From: Acorus gramineus
Taxonomy: Eukaryota > Streptophyta > Magnoliopsida > Acorales > Acoraceae
Direction of reading: 5' to 3'
Assembly (NCBI GenBank): GCA_030737835.1
Contig: CM060849.1
Location: 23,172,074 to 23,236,073, forward strand
DNA: 64,000 bases
Both the position numbers and the translations under genes were made by a program. Position 1 is the stretch's first letter. Each line of letters starts with the position of its first letter. The notes below the pieces were generated by a model. The model ran no database searches. It was not told the origin of the DNA and saw nothing but the letters and a program-made list of their open reading frames with translations. Of this stretch, positions 39,252 to 50,425 are shown in pieces.

Positions 39252-41640
39252 TTAACCAGTTGTTTTGTTTCACTTTTTAGGGTTAGATTAAAGTCGATCT
39301 GTTGTTATATGGTATAGTATTCTATGTACATATTATGGTGGAACCTATATATGTTATGGTATCCTTGTAAGATCCTTTTATTTGATCTCCTCTTGTAAGG
39401 ATTAGAGGTCTTTATATATGTGAGTTTTTATACATCAGTTAGAAATGGTTTTGTTGTTTCCTTGCATTATCAAAGAATGGGTGTTTGATTTTTTATGTTC
39501 TTCAATTTTTACTCTTAATTTGTTCTTCTTCTTTTTTTTTATTGCTGGATTTAATTCAAATTCCATCTTTTTTTTTTAGTCTCTTGTTTTTGGTAGTGGT
39601 GATGCTTTATGGAGCCTTATTATCATTGGTCAAAATGTAAATTAGGACAATTGGATTTAGGTCAGTTTTATCTATCTATGTCACTATAAATAATCTTTAT
39701 TTTTTTTTATTAATCTTCTGTTAAATAATTTTGGTGACGTTTCACAGTAATGTTTTGGTAAATGACAATCCTCATAAATTTAAAATAGCTCCGACCCAAA
39801 ATCAGTTGGCAGGGAATCTATTAGATTAGAAAACTAATAAAGCTATTGATTAGCATAAAAATGGTAATTGCATATTAATTAAGTACTAATTTTTTTTATT
39901 GGTATTAAGTACATATTTTTTATTTGTATTAATTAGCATAAAAATGGTGATTGCATATATTTTTTTTATTGTATTTTTTTCTCTTTGAAGAAAAAATGAA
40001 TTTTTTTTTACTCACTATGATTTACTATAACTCAATATATATTGTGTTATCATATTAACATAATATATGGGTGTGTAAAAACAAACGTAGTGTAACAAAG
40101 CTCATGTTTATTTCTAACAGCCCAGCCCGTTAGTTGAAGACTGGCTGTGTCGGCAAGGCTTAGCCGACAGCAGGCCGGCCCAGTACGGTCCGCCGGGCAA
40201 CAGGCCGACCCATCACAATGGCCCATTGTTTGAAGTAAACCATCTTTTTAAGATTAATATTTAATTATTTCATACCTACACATTTAGTTATTGAAATTTA
40301 ATAGTTACTTTGAATTAGAAAGCTTAAGTTGTTAGTTATTAATTGATTACTTAAATGTAAAATGAATTGAAAATAGTTTTAGAAAAATCAAATTGGAAAC
40401 ACTATAACTTCATAAAACAAAAATCAATCATTTATGAAAAGAATACAATTATTTTTTTTTATTGAATATTGAATTTCTTGAGTACCTAAACATTAATTAA
40501 ATAAATGAATAAGAAATAATAATAATTAATTAGTTGGACAAGCCCCAAATGGGTCGGCCCATAGCACGGAAGTCCAGTTTGACACCTATATTAGGGAAGT
40601 AATGAACACAACATTACACATAACTGGTTGAGTGCTATCTTGTGATTCATTGATGGGTTTCGATTTTTTTAATTTAGATATATAATTGAAATTGTAGGTA
40701 AAATTGTAGATGAGATTGTATAATAGCACCCACGAGATTTTTGCTTTTCACCGAGCCACTTCCATGTCATAATAGTTTAATTTAGGACTTCTAACCAGCT
40801 TAAAATATTCACACAATGAAATATATACTATTGTGAATAGTAAAAAGTATACATAAATATTTCAGTACATATTTTTATTTTTATGAAAAATAAAAAAATT
40901 TAATCGAGATTATATACTACAATAGACAACTTATATTCCACCCGTGAAGTAGAGTGCACAATTGATTGAGGGTCGACCTCTAGACTACAGATGGGGGATA
41001 CAAATAAGACTAAATGCATGAGGGCTCTTAAGTTTTAGGCTTGAAATACAAACTTGAAAGAAATCTTTTACGGGCCCTATTTTATAATGGGGTATAAAAA
41101 AAAAAGAATTTAGGTCTAGTTTGGGTCAGCAATAGGACAAATTCTGTAACAGAAAATCTAACATAACGTCATCTCATATCCACGCATGTTTTGAGTGTTT
41201 GCGTTTATACAGTCCACAGAGAGTTTCAATAACACTTTTTTTCTTCATATTTGTGAAGCTCAAAAATAATGTTTCTCCCATGTGTCTCCACTTTTTTAAA
41301 CGCCGAGTTATCCACCAGTCTTAAAAGGATACTTAAGAATAACTCAGATTTACAAAATAAATCATTCAAAAAAATTGAGGGTCTAAAAAACGAGGAGTAA
41401 AATTACAGTATGAGAAGATATTTCAATGGCAGACTAAGATCCACATCATCAAAGGCCAGTTGATCCACTTGCTTTTGTACCAATATCTGTTGAGGGATGC
41501 ACAGACTTTTATTTTATTTTTATTTATTTATTTATTTGGTGTAAAGACTTTTAATATATCTGGCAGTAATATAGAGCGGCTACTTCACCATCCAAGAAAG
41601 TGGGGCGACATAAAACGGGTACGCTACAGCCAAACACTAA
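39252..41640. other. Intergenic, with short GC-rich island at 40120-40225
   Basis: Mostly AT-rich. The island (ggccggcccagtacggtccg region) has no frame. A short element with ends gagtgctatc (40631) and atagcaccc (about 40733) resembles the TGTTAC-family ends. Confidence 0.5.
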
Positions 41641-42074
41641 AGCTCATGTTTGATTCAATATTAATATAATTATTCTGAGATTTATAGTTATTTTATTATA
41701 AATAAAAATAAAATAATTTTGTGTTTTATTGTGTTTTGAATTATTTTCATTGAGAAACGTAACAATAAAATTTTTGTTATTTGGATAAAATATGAATAAA
41801 GTACGGATAAAGATTTATAAAAGATAAAAAAATGATGACAGTTGATTTATAAGAAGTGATGACAGTTGATTTGACAGTGGACTCACATATTCTTTTGGTT
41901 TGAATAACCTGAAATAACTTAATTCTAATGGGTGGATAGAATCCATATACCACTTTATACTAGTTAATTTTGGTATACAGATTCTCATTTATTCCAGTTA
42001 TCCAAACAAGCATAATGAAGTTATTCTAACTAATTCAATTTATATCGGGTTTATTCTCTAACCAAACATGGGCT
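41641..42074. mobile_element. Tourist/PIF-Harbinger-like MITE (434 bp)
   Basis: Inverted ends agctcatgtttgatt and (reverse complement of the right end) agcccatgtttggtt. They are flanked on both sides by TAA (41638-41640 and 42075-42077), the usual three-base target of this superfamily. The AT-rich interior has no coding frame. It ends 20 bases before the 42094 element. Confidence 0.8.
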
Positions 42075-42589
42075 TAAAAAGTAAAGGAAAATGTGTTACA
42101 CTCAGGCGGTTTCTCAGTCTGTTTCTCAGATCCCACGTAGGATCCGACGTGGTGAGAGCGGGCTGACGTGGAATCATTTTGGAAACTTTCGGTTGGCCCG
42201 GATGGGTTTTGAGAATTTTACATTTCAAAATGTCTCGATTAGAACCCACTGACAGAACCCACTAACAGGCATTAAATGATTTAACATTTTTTAAAATAAA
42301 ATGTTAGAACCCACTGACTTGTCCGATTATTTTAAATAAAATAATCTTTACTTTTGACACAACTCACATGCTCTCTTTTACCAACCATTTCGCCTTCCAC
42401 AAAACTCTCTCTCTCTCTCTCCTCTCTCACTTACCATCTCCAATCTCATGATATGGCTTACTGTCGGTGCATGCAAGTGTAGTATTTCTGCTACGTCTTC
42501 ACCGTCTTTGAAGTATTTCTGCAAGTGTGGTGTCTGCAAGTGTGGTATTTTCTTATATTTTCTTTTATTAGCATATGATTTCATAAATG

Positions 42590-42830
42590 TTTTGCAGGTT
42601 TTTCATATTTTCTTTTATTAGCATATGATATCATAAATTATTTTTCACATAGATTCTTTGTTTCTTTATTTTCTTTTGGAAGCATATGGTTTCAAAAAGG
42701 CATTTTCACATAGATTCTTGTTTTCCTTATTTTCTTTCGTTATTGTATGGTTTCATAAATCATTTTTCACATAAATTCTTTGTTTTTTTATTTTCTTCTG
42801 ATAGCATATGGTTTCATAAATTGTTGTCCT
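42590..42830. repeat. Tandem repeat, about 63-bp unit, about 4 copies
   Basis: Each unit carries tattttctttt, agcatatggtttcataaa and tttttcacatagattctt with small differences. The array lies within the left part of the Pack-type element. Confidence 0.75.
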
Positions 42831-42997
42831 TCATTCAATGACTTGATGTTTCAATTGTTTTTAATCATAACTTGTATCTTTGAAAATAAACATTGTTGAT
42901 TCAAAAATTCATCCAAATGTGCTATGTTGAAAATTAACATTCGTGCTATATAAGCATACAGTTTTTTTTACTACTATATACTTACATTAGGCTAGTA

Positions 42998-43290
42998 TAT
43001 ACCGCTTTACGGATTATTCGTCCAATATTGATTTCATAAATCAAATATTTTAACCTAAAATAAATTTCTTCCATGTTTTATAAATTTTTAGCATAATTTT
43101 AATCTTAAATCAATTTCTTTCTTATTTCAAATTTTTTTTAATCTTAACGTCTATTATATACCACTTTATCGATTATTCGTCCAATGTTAGTTTTATAAAT
43201 CAAATATTTTAACCTAAAATAAATTTCTTCCATGTCTAATATTTTTTTAGCATATGGTTTCATCATTTAAATATTTTAATCTTAAATCAA
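42998..43290. repeat. Direct repeat pair, about 150-bp period
   Basis: The block accgctttacggattattcg ... aacctaaaataaatttcttcc at 42998-43075 recurs at 43148-43230, with ttaatcttaaatcaatttctt following each. Confidence 0.7.
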
Positions 43291-43836
43291 TTTCTTCCCT
43301 ATTTCAATTTTTTTTTTAATCTTAATGTGTATTTTTGTTTGATATGCTATGTTCATCGTTCATAAACATCGGCGTCCCATGTGATTTAACATTCGCTTGA
43401 TGCTTGTGTGATACACCATCTACTCATGCCTTCGGGTTTCTCTTCAGTGGAGGAATTTACAAAGACACAATGTAAAACATCACCTTACAGAACTTGAAGA
43501 AATGTTCACGCTAGGTTGGAAACAATAAGTCAACTTTTTATAAATAACCAACGAGTGATGTTACACACAGTTTTTTTCTCAATCCAAAACATAGTCCTAT
43601 ATACCACGTTAGAAATCTAGTGAAACATATACTTCTTAGATGTTGTATAGTGCATTCTGGAAGCACAAATCCCAATACAAAAATTAGTACATGCACTTTT
43701 TGAAAGAGCGTGCACTTCAAATAACGAGGTATATGCCTTGTACCACTAATTTGTCTGTATGCATGCTTGTATGGGTGGTAATTTCACTTGTCAAAAAAAC
43801 AGCAACACATCTACAAAAAACCCATCACAACCTCGA

Positions 43837-44390
43837 TCAATTTGAAGCATTGTCGCTACCACCATCGGCTACAATCGCGACGAGGTCCCTCGAAGATCCC
43901 CAAACAGGGAGCTTCACCAGAGACCGTATCGCCCTCTCTTCCTCTACCACCAACGCCTTTGCTACGTCGCACAGGTTCTCCATCTCCCCAATCAGCGCCG
44001 CCTGCGTGTCCACCTACAACAAACAAGTGCATCATCAACACCGATAATCCCATTCACGCATTTCATCAAACACATTGTGATCACCATCTGCAATACGAGC
44101 TCATCGATGGATGGTCTGATGACGCTCAACACCGTCGGATCGGATGGCTGCGGCGAGAAGGAGGTGGTGGGGATGGCGGGGTAGAGGAGATCTTGGATTT
44201 CATGTCAGCGAGCGTCGAAAAGAGGGACTCCCACATGTTGAGCTCCTTGCGGTATCTCTCCATCACCCTCTTCAATGCCCTTTTTTTTATTTTCCTACAC
44301 CGAATCCTCTCCTCCGCCTCCCTGTCTGCGGCGGCGGAGGGTGGTGGTGGTCATCATCGTCTAGGGGTTTCTACGGCGACGTTTGTACAC
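43837..44390 (-). pseudogene. Captured exon fragments of an unrecognised gene inside the 42094-44653 element
   Basis: Two codon-like stretches lie on the minus strand. The upstream one (about 44330-44130) includes RALKRVMERYRKELNMWESL, a charged helical segment that runs into a Pro/Arg-rich end. The other starts at 44013, right after a consensus acceptor (ttgttgtag), reads VDTQAALIGEMENLCDVAKA and ends at a TGA near 43837. GC content is far above the surrounding element, and an intron-like gap separates the parts. I do not recognise the parent gene. There is no intact start-to-stop frame joining them. Confidence 0.45.
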
Positions 44391-45458
44391 AAAGCCATCA
44401 TCGACGCGAACCTCCCACTTGGTCTTTATTGATGACTTTTTTTTGTGAATTGCTTTTTGAGAAGTTTTGGATTTGACGGTTTTTAGGAAGGATTCAGGAT
44501 TGGTATTGTTACGTGAACTTGGGTGGGAACTTTTTGGGGGGCAAATATTCGCAGGCTCTTTGAGAAGCTGACTTGGAATAAAAATAAAAATTCCAGGTGG
44601 ATGGGCTGACGTGGAGTCTGAGATATGGACTGAGTTTGTAACTGAGTGTAACAGCACTCGTAAGTAAAAGCTACCCTCCCACAAAAAGAGAAAGATAGAG
44701 AAATTAATTATGAATAGTTTAGGAAATTTCTGAATTACTTTTAGAAATATTTAAACTTATTTTTAGATCCCCAAACTCTATTGTGTATGATTTTTAGGTT
44801 TTTTCAGGTAACAACTGTTAAGTTCACTGTTAACATTTTTATTTCTATCTTTCTCCTTCACCGATTATGTACACTGTTAACAGGTCTAGATACACTATTA
44901 ACAAGCTTGCATAAACTTAACAGGTCTAGATACATTGTTAAAATAAGGGAGAGGGAGTGGCAGGGGGAATAAAGTCAGCGGAGGGGGGGGGGTGTGGCGG
45001 GAGGCTGCACATGGAGGGGAAGGGGTAAAACTGGAGGCAAAGGCAAATAAAGGATGAAGTTATGGGCAAAATTGGAAAAAAAATCTATTAATTTAGTCCC
45101 TAATTCAAATTTTCATCAATCTTTGTTATATTATCATAATATTATATTCATATAAAATTAAACACTCATATACGTTCTTAAAAACACAAAAAAAAATCAT
45201 TTAGATACTTTTAAATGATCATTTTACATTTTAATTCATTTTCACTTTTATTCTCCTCTTAACATTCCTATCTCACAATCAATGAGTGTTTGTTATAGTT
45301 TCTCTACATACACTTTTTTATGCATATTATAAATTAGATTCTTCATGTCTCAATGAGTGTATATTGTGTGTGTGCATAAATATTATTCGATTAAATTCTT
45401 GAGTCAAAAAGTTCAATCCTTTTAAAAAAAAATTTTTTTGAAAAAAGATAAATTCATG

Positions 45459-46440
45459 CTACCAACCGATTTCATTTCTGAAAAGAGTTAGTATAAATCT
45501 GAATGGGAATGAGTGAATACAGAGTAAAAGGAAAAGCATTTTAAAACAGAACATAAAACAGTAAGGTCGAGAGGACGGTGTGGGAGTGGATAAGGTATCC
45601 ACTTGCCACCGGTCCATCCCCCCCACCATGCGAGGGCTACAGAACAGCCTCAATAGTGCCACCACGAAATAACACTCCCCGCACTCCCATCTACTCCCTA
45701 GCCCAGTCCCGTAAGAGTAATGTCGTGAACTCCCACATATACTCAACGTATATCCTTGCGCTCTTGAACACCACATCGTTCCTCATGCATCAAATCACCC
45801 ACGCTCTGGCAGGGATGATTGAATGAGCGACTTGCCTTGCCAGACCTGGTGCTGACTGTCCACATAAATCCTCACCAGCCTCCCACATCTCCGCAAGGGA
45901 ATGAAATGGGGTGAGGGAAGTCACGGAGCACACCTCCATCCAAAAGGCTGTTGCAATCCAACACTGGCAGAATAAGTGAACCCCTGTTTCAGGAGCTTCC
46001 CCACACAGGCCACACAAGACCGACATGTCCCTTCTCCACTTTGCGCAGTATACTCCAGTAAGGAGCCTCTCATGGGGCAAGGAGCCACACAAATACCCTT
46101 ATCTTCTTTGAAATATTAGGGCGCCAGATTCGCGATGGGCTTTCACACGCAAGGGATGCCGTCGGGAGCCCAAGAGGAAGCCTATCATAGCACCCTTTTA
46201 CGGTGAAGCCATGCGACGGATCAAGCCACCACCGAAGCCGATCTGAAGCTGACTCAAAATGCCCATTCCACGCGGCCAAGTAGTCGGCCATTGACTGAAG
46301 CTGGGACACCTCCGCTGGTGACAAACGAGACCTACGTAAGGGGATTGACCATTTGCTCGTGCCCCTACATCCGACCAGAAACCGCAGACTGGCTCCTCTT
46401 GGTGATGAGCAATAGCATAGATTTCCGGGAACCTCATCCT
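45459..46440 (-). pseudogene. LINE (non-LTR retrotransposon) 3'-end remnant, frameshifted
   Basis: Minus-strand translations carry the reverse-transcriptase zinc-binding region (zf-RVT type). In order: FPEIYAIAHHQEEPVCGFW (about 46430), RLRWWLDPSHGFTVKGCYD, KKIRVFVWLLAP, then after a frame change HERLLTGVYCAKWRRDMSVL, CGLCGEAPETGVHLFCQCW and W. At least two frame changes (near 46350 and 46085) and an in-frame stop near 45826 break it. Only the C-terminal part of ORF2 is present; the polymerase domain is absent, as in a 5'-truncated insertion. Confidence 0.8.
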
Positions 46441-46727
46441 TTAAAATTGTTAATTGTGTATTGTGTGAGAGGATTAAACTGAGAGAGAGGAGAGAGTCAA
46501 TTGAATTATTTGTTTGAAGAATAAAGTTTTTTAAATAGAGTAATAATTAATTCACACTTAAATACAGTAATATTTTTCATTTTACAAGAACATGCATGTC
46601 CGATCTAGAACATATATCAGATTATACATGTATGTAGGGACACATGTATTTATAAACTTATAGGGTAAAAGACATTTGAAAGGTCAGTCAATTTATATCC
46701 ACGGTTAATTTTAAGGGGAAAATTGAC

Positions 46728-47172
46728 TAAAATCCATATAACCTCCTCACGTTTCTTGAAATCCAAATAACTCCTTGAAAACATATAGTAAATCTAAATA
46801 ACCCTCTGAATAAAATTTATGTTAGCAAAGATGAATATTTTGTGAATATTATGTTTGATTAACCTTGAATGAAAACACAGTATATAAAAAAAACCTACAA
46901 TGTGTTAAAAATGTAGAAAATCATCTGTAAATGACGATTTTACCTCTTTAGATATGTTTTATAATCTATTCAACTTGATAAAATCGTCTTTTTCATAAAA
47001 TTTTTCATATTTTTAATATATTGCAGGGGATTTTTAATATATTGTATTTTTAGTCTAGATTAACCTAACAAAATATTTATAAAATATTCATTATTTGTCA
47101 ATAGAAATTTTATTCAGGGAGTTATTTGAATTTATTAGATATTTTTAAAGGGTTATATGTATTTTAAGAAAA
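46728..47172. mobile_element. Foldback element, copy 1
   Basis: Begins taaaatccatataacc and ends gggttatatgtatttta, an inverted repeat; the whole sequence folds on itself (ccttgaatgaaaacacagta against the right half). The same sequence family is found at 62930-63432. Confidence 0.7.
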
Positions 47173-48480
47173 ATTGTAATTAGTAAAGTGGGGGGTAATT
47201 CAAATTTTTCCCTCATTTTAATAGTCTAAACTCTAAAGTTTGAAAGACTGATAATGGTATTATATATGTTTACGGGAAATTAAATATTTTTCATTTTAAT
47301 TTTATATTGTTTTGGGTGATTCAGTCTGACGAGACACTTATTGGAAAGACAGCTGTCGAATTCGCTACCTCCCAAGTGATGCAGTTCTGGCAAAGCCATG
47401 TCCCGGTTTTCGGCTTTCCAACAGTTCACCCTTTCATTGCTTTCGAGGTTCACCGTATTCCCCTTTATAGCCCCACACATCCACCGATTGTGGGGGCTCA
47501 TTTGTCTTTTTCCATTTTCATAGTAAATCCCATCCGTTTCAAACTGTCGATTTGAAACTTTCAATATGTTCATGACATCCAAATACCTCGCCAAACTCTT
47601 GGATTTAAATTCGAATTTAAGTATCAAAGTTTCAATAAATTGGCTTCCACTTTCTCTTTCTCCGCCAAAATAGGTTCCAATGATCCTTACGACCGTTGCA
47701 TGAAATTTCACTGAGCTCCTTTATTATTTCATCTTCCTTTTTCTGTTAGCCCCACCATATATTTTTTTTTTTCAAATTTGAATTTGAATTGTAATATAAA
47801 TGTCTCAACAAAATGGAATCCCATGTGAACTTTGTATAACTTTTTTTTTTTTTTATACAACTTTACTCCTTTAATTTATTTCCTTCTTTCTTCTCATTAT
47901 TACCCGTCATAAATATATATTTTTTCACAACAATTCACCTCCACCTCGTAGTTTTTTAAATCTCTGGTAATCACTCCATCATATTTTTTCTATTTTTTTT
48001 TTATCACATTTAATTATTTCAATTTTTACTTCTCAGCTGATAAAATCCTCAGTTCAATTATTTTCCCTGAATGGTCTCCAACGCCAGTTAATTTGACCTG
48101 GACATGGTCCCATCCGGTTTACTTGTTCAAAATCCCAAAAAGTCCAAACCCAACCCCGCCAACAGACTCATCCATTCCACGCCAAGATCGCTGCAAAAAC
48201 GAACAAAACAAACGCAATAAACCAAAATAATAGCAAAACATAAACAAACAAATAATACGTACCTCACACGAACGAATAACACGCATACGCCGAACACGCA
48301 ACACGCATACGATGACGACGAACGGAACCGATGCTACGACGTGACGACGGAATCAATCACTGCAGAGGAATGAATGAATGTCCTGTTAAATAAATGCCTT
48401 TGAATTCATTCATTGTGAATTCTTTTTAATTTAAAAGGTTCTTGAATTTTAAATGTTCTTGTGTCCTCTGAATCGTCCGA
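47173..48480. other. Intergenic downstream of the histidine-rich gene
   Basis: A less AT-rich part at 47320-47720 has a 143-aa minus-strand frame (47280-47711) with no known motif. The remainder is T-rich. Confidence 0.5.
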
Positions 48481-48778
48481 TCAAAGTTCTTCCATAGCCA
48501 TCAACGGCTGATAGATTTTATGTACAAAATCTCTTCTGCGGTTACACCAAAAAAAAATAAAAAAACAAACAAATTTCAAAGAAGACATGAAAAAAGAGTC
48601 TCCCGTTTCTTCCTTTCTTTCCGTCTCAGTTTTCGTTTACGATCTTCTGTTCTTCCCGTCGTTACAAGATTCGCCGGAGCCGGGAAACTGAGAACAAAAG
48701 GTGAAAAGAGGAGGAATTTTTTTAAACGAACCTGCTCTTCAACTACACAAGATCGACCGACCGATCGAGTTCGGACGA

Positions 48779-49498
48779 TCATGAGTCGCCGCCGGCGGGT
48801 TTAGACATAACCGAGAGTCGGCTCGGCCTCGGCTCGAACGCGGCCCTCCGCCTCTGCTGGTGAGACGACGGCCGGATCAAGGCGGAGAGGGCGCGCTTCA
48901 CCCAATCGCCCTCCACCGTCCCGATCCGGACGAGCGAGTTCGTCATCGCCGATCTCCTCGCCTGGCTGAGCTGAGTCGACGGCGAGGAGTAGGCGCGACC
49001 GCCTGAGGCGACGGGGGAAGGACCGAAGCCCTTGTGGAGGCTGCAGCGGAACGAGCCGGGGTGGTTCGTCGGGGAGCACATGCAGGTCCGCCGCGAGGAG
49101 GGGGCGGAGATCGGCCTCCTCCTGACGATCGGCTGGTCAACGGCGAGGGATCGGGAGGGGGAGATGGAGCGGTCGAGGGAGAATCGGACGGCCGGGGTGG
49201 AGGGGATGCCAGATCCGTAGAGGTTGAGGCGGGTGGGGGAGGCGGAGCGGTTGTGGTGGTGGTTAGGGTGGTGATGATGATGTTCGTCGTGGGGGTGGGG
49301 GTGGTGATGGTGGGGGTGGGGGTGGAAGAAGCCAGTGGCGGAGCGGGAGGCGAAGCTGGAGGCGGAGGAGGAGGCGAAGGCGGTGGCGGAGTGAGCAGGA
49401 GAGGAAGAGGAGGAGAACCGTCCGGACGGAGAGATCGAACGGTGGAAGTTGTTCGGTAAGACCGGTCCGCTTGATCTGGATCTTGAAGTCGCTGCCAT
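48779..49498 (-). CDS. Serine-rich protein-related, histidine-rich member (239 aa)
   Basis: Single-exon, GC-rich frame. Residues 1-56 are Ser-rich and basic (SRSRSS, SISPSGRF, long serine runs). Residues 59-83 are a histidine/proline tract with 15 or more His. Then follow repeated RSxSP elements (RSASPTR, RSISPSRS), the conserved TCMCSPTNHPGSFRCSLHK (138-156) and a C-terminal block with IRPS, RRRAAFEPRPSRLSVM (217-232). RSxSP boxes look like targets of proline-directed or 14-3-3-type phosphorylation sites, which is inference. Homologues in Arabidopsis (At5g25280/At5g11090-like) have no assigned function. The histidine tract could bind metal or simply be a low-complexity expansion. It is a paralogue of 38901-39251, roughly twice as long. 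The start is the first ATG downstream of the TATA box near 49620, with a stop just beyond the frame end. Confidence 0.9.
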   Translation of the reverse strand: MAATSRSRSSGPVLPNNFHRSISPSGRFSSSSSPAHSATAFASSSASSFASRSATGFFHPHPHHHHPHPHDEHHHHHPNHHHNRSASPTRLNLYGSGIPSTPAVRFSLDRSISPSRSLAVDQPIVRRRPISAPSSRRTCMCSPTNHPGSFRCSLHKGFGPSPVASGGRAYSSPSTQLSQARRSAMTNSLVRIGTVEGDWVKRALSALIRPSSHQQRRRAAFEPRPSRLSVMSKPAGGDS

Positions 49499-49614
49499 TG
49501 ATTCTTCTTCGGAGGATCGAATTAAGGTTTTTTGGGGGGGCTATTTTTTTCTCTCTCCCTGCAGAGGGGGTTTTGAGTCGCTAAATCGGCAAACTTAGGT
49601 CGCCTCGGACGCTT

Positions 49615-49625
49615 GATTTATAGAG
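49615..49625 (-). promoter_or_regulatory. TATA box of the histidine-rich serine-rich gene
   Basis: On the minus strand ctctataaatc lies about 120 bases before the ATG at 49498. The leader between them is pyrimidine-rich (CT-rich), as in many plant 5' UTRs. Confidence 0.6.
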
Positions 49626-49977
49626 GGTTGGGGTTTTGTAAATAGAGGTTGGTTAAAGTAACCTAACCAGAAGTTGGGTTGGATTAACCATGGTTGGGTT
49701 GTTTTCGGACAGGGGTTCCAACGGGCGCTCGAGACAGTCCAAAAAGCGGTGGCGTCCGTCTTTTGCTTTTTTATCTGTAAGTCCTTCTAAATTTTATGAG
49801 GTAGTAATAGATCCTTTTGATGGACTATTAATGAATATTTATATATTTTAAATCTTGAGGTTTGAACTGTAATATAAAAAAAAAAGGGATCGATTGTTAA
49901 ATTAAATTGTATAGTTTATGAGTACTTAAAAGTAAAATAATCTTTTATTTTTAATTTTTTTTTAGATTTTTATTTTT

Positions 49978-50425
49978 AAGTCTATGTAAACATGTCTATT
50001 TAGGAATCGGTCTCTTACTTCTTCATATTTCTTTTTTAGTCTCCAATTCACCCACCTATTTAGTTTTTAGTTCCTTCGTCAAATGTACTTCCATACACCG
50101 TTAATTTGTGAAATGTGATTTATTTTTAAATCCCTATAAACTATGTTATTTAGTGATTAGTCTCTCCCTTATTCATTTTTTATAAGGACTAATCACTAAA
50201 TAACATAGTTTATAAGAACTAATCACTAAATAACATAGTTTACAAATTCCAAACACTAAATAACATAGTTTATAGGAACTTAAAAATAAAATCACATTTT
50301 AGGTGTACAGACCGATGGTTGACAGGGGGACTAAAAACAAAATATGCGATTGAATATAAAGACTAAAACAAAAAATATAAAGAATTAAGGGATCGATTCT
50401 TAAATAGTCATGTCTACGTAAACTT
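49978..50425. mobile_element. Foldback element with internal tandem repeat
   Basis: Left arm aagtctatgtaaacatgtct ... ggaatcggtctctta is mirrored at 50379-50425. Three copies of cactaaataacatagttta occur at about 50193-50270, and the inverted form aactatgttatttagtgatt occurs at about 50140. It sits about 0.35 kb upstream of the histidine-rich gene's TATA box. Confidence 0.75.

Larger units (their letters stand above)
42094..44653. mobile_element. 2.56-kb non-autonomous DNA element with TIRs and captured gene fragments (Pack-type)
   Basis: The left end reads tgttacactcag then cagtctgtttctcaga and cccacg. The right end, reverse-complemented, reads tgttacactcag then ctcagtccatatctcaga and ccacg, so the termini match over about 50 bases with gaps. 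No transposase frame is present. The interior holds 63-bp tandem repeats (42590-42830), 150-bp-spaced direct repeats (42998-43330) and GC-rich antisense coding-like fragments (43837-44390). No clean target duplication was seen. The superfamily is not assigned. Confidence 0.6.

Noticed and set aside
43788..44432. 214-aa plus-strand frame in the Pack-type element
   Set aside because: It is the antisense shadow of the minus-strand captured exons; Pro/Arg/Gly-rich, with no domain.
47280..47711. 143-aa minus-strand frame
   Set aside because: Longer than most chance frames here, but no recognisable motif and the plus strand is open too; left as unproven.
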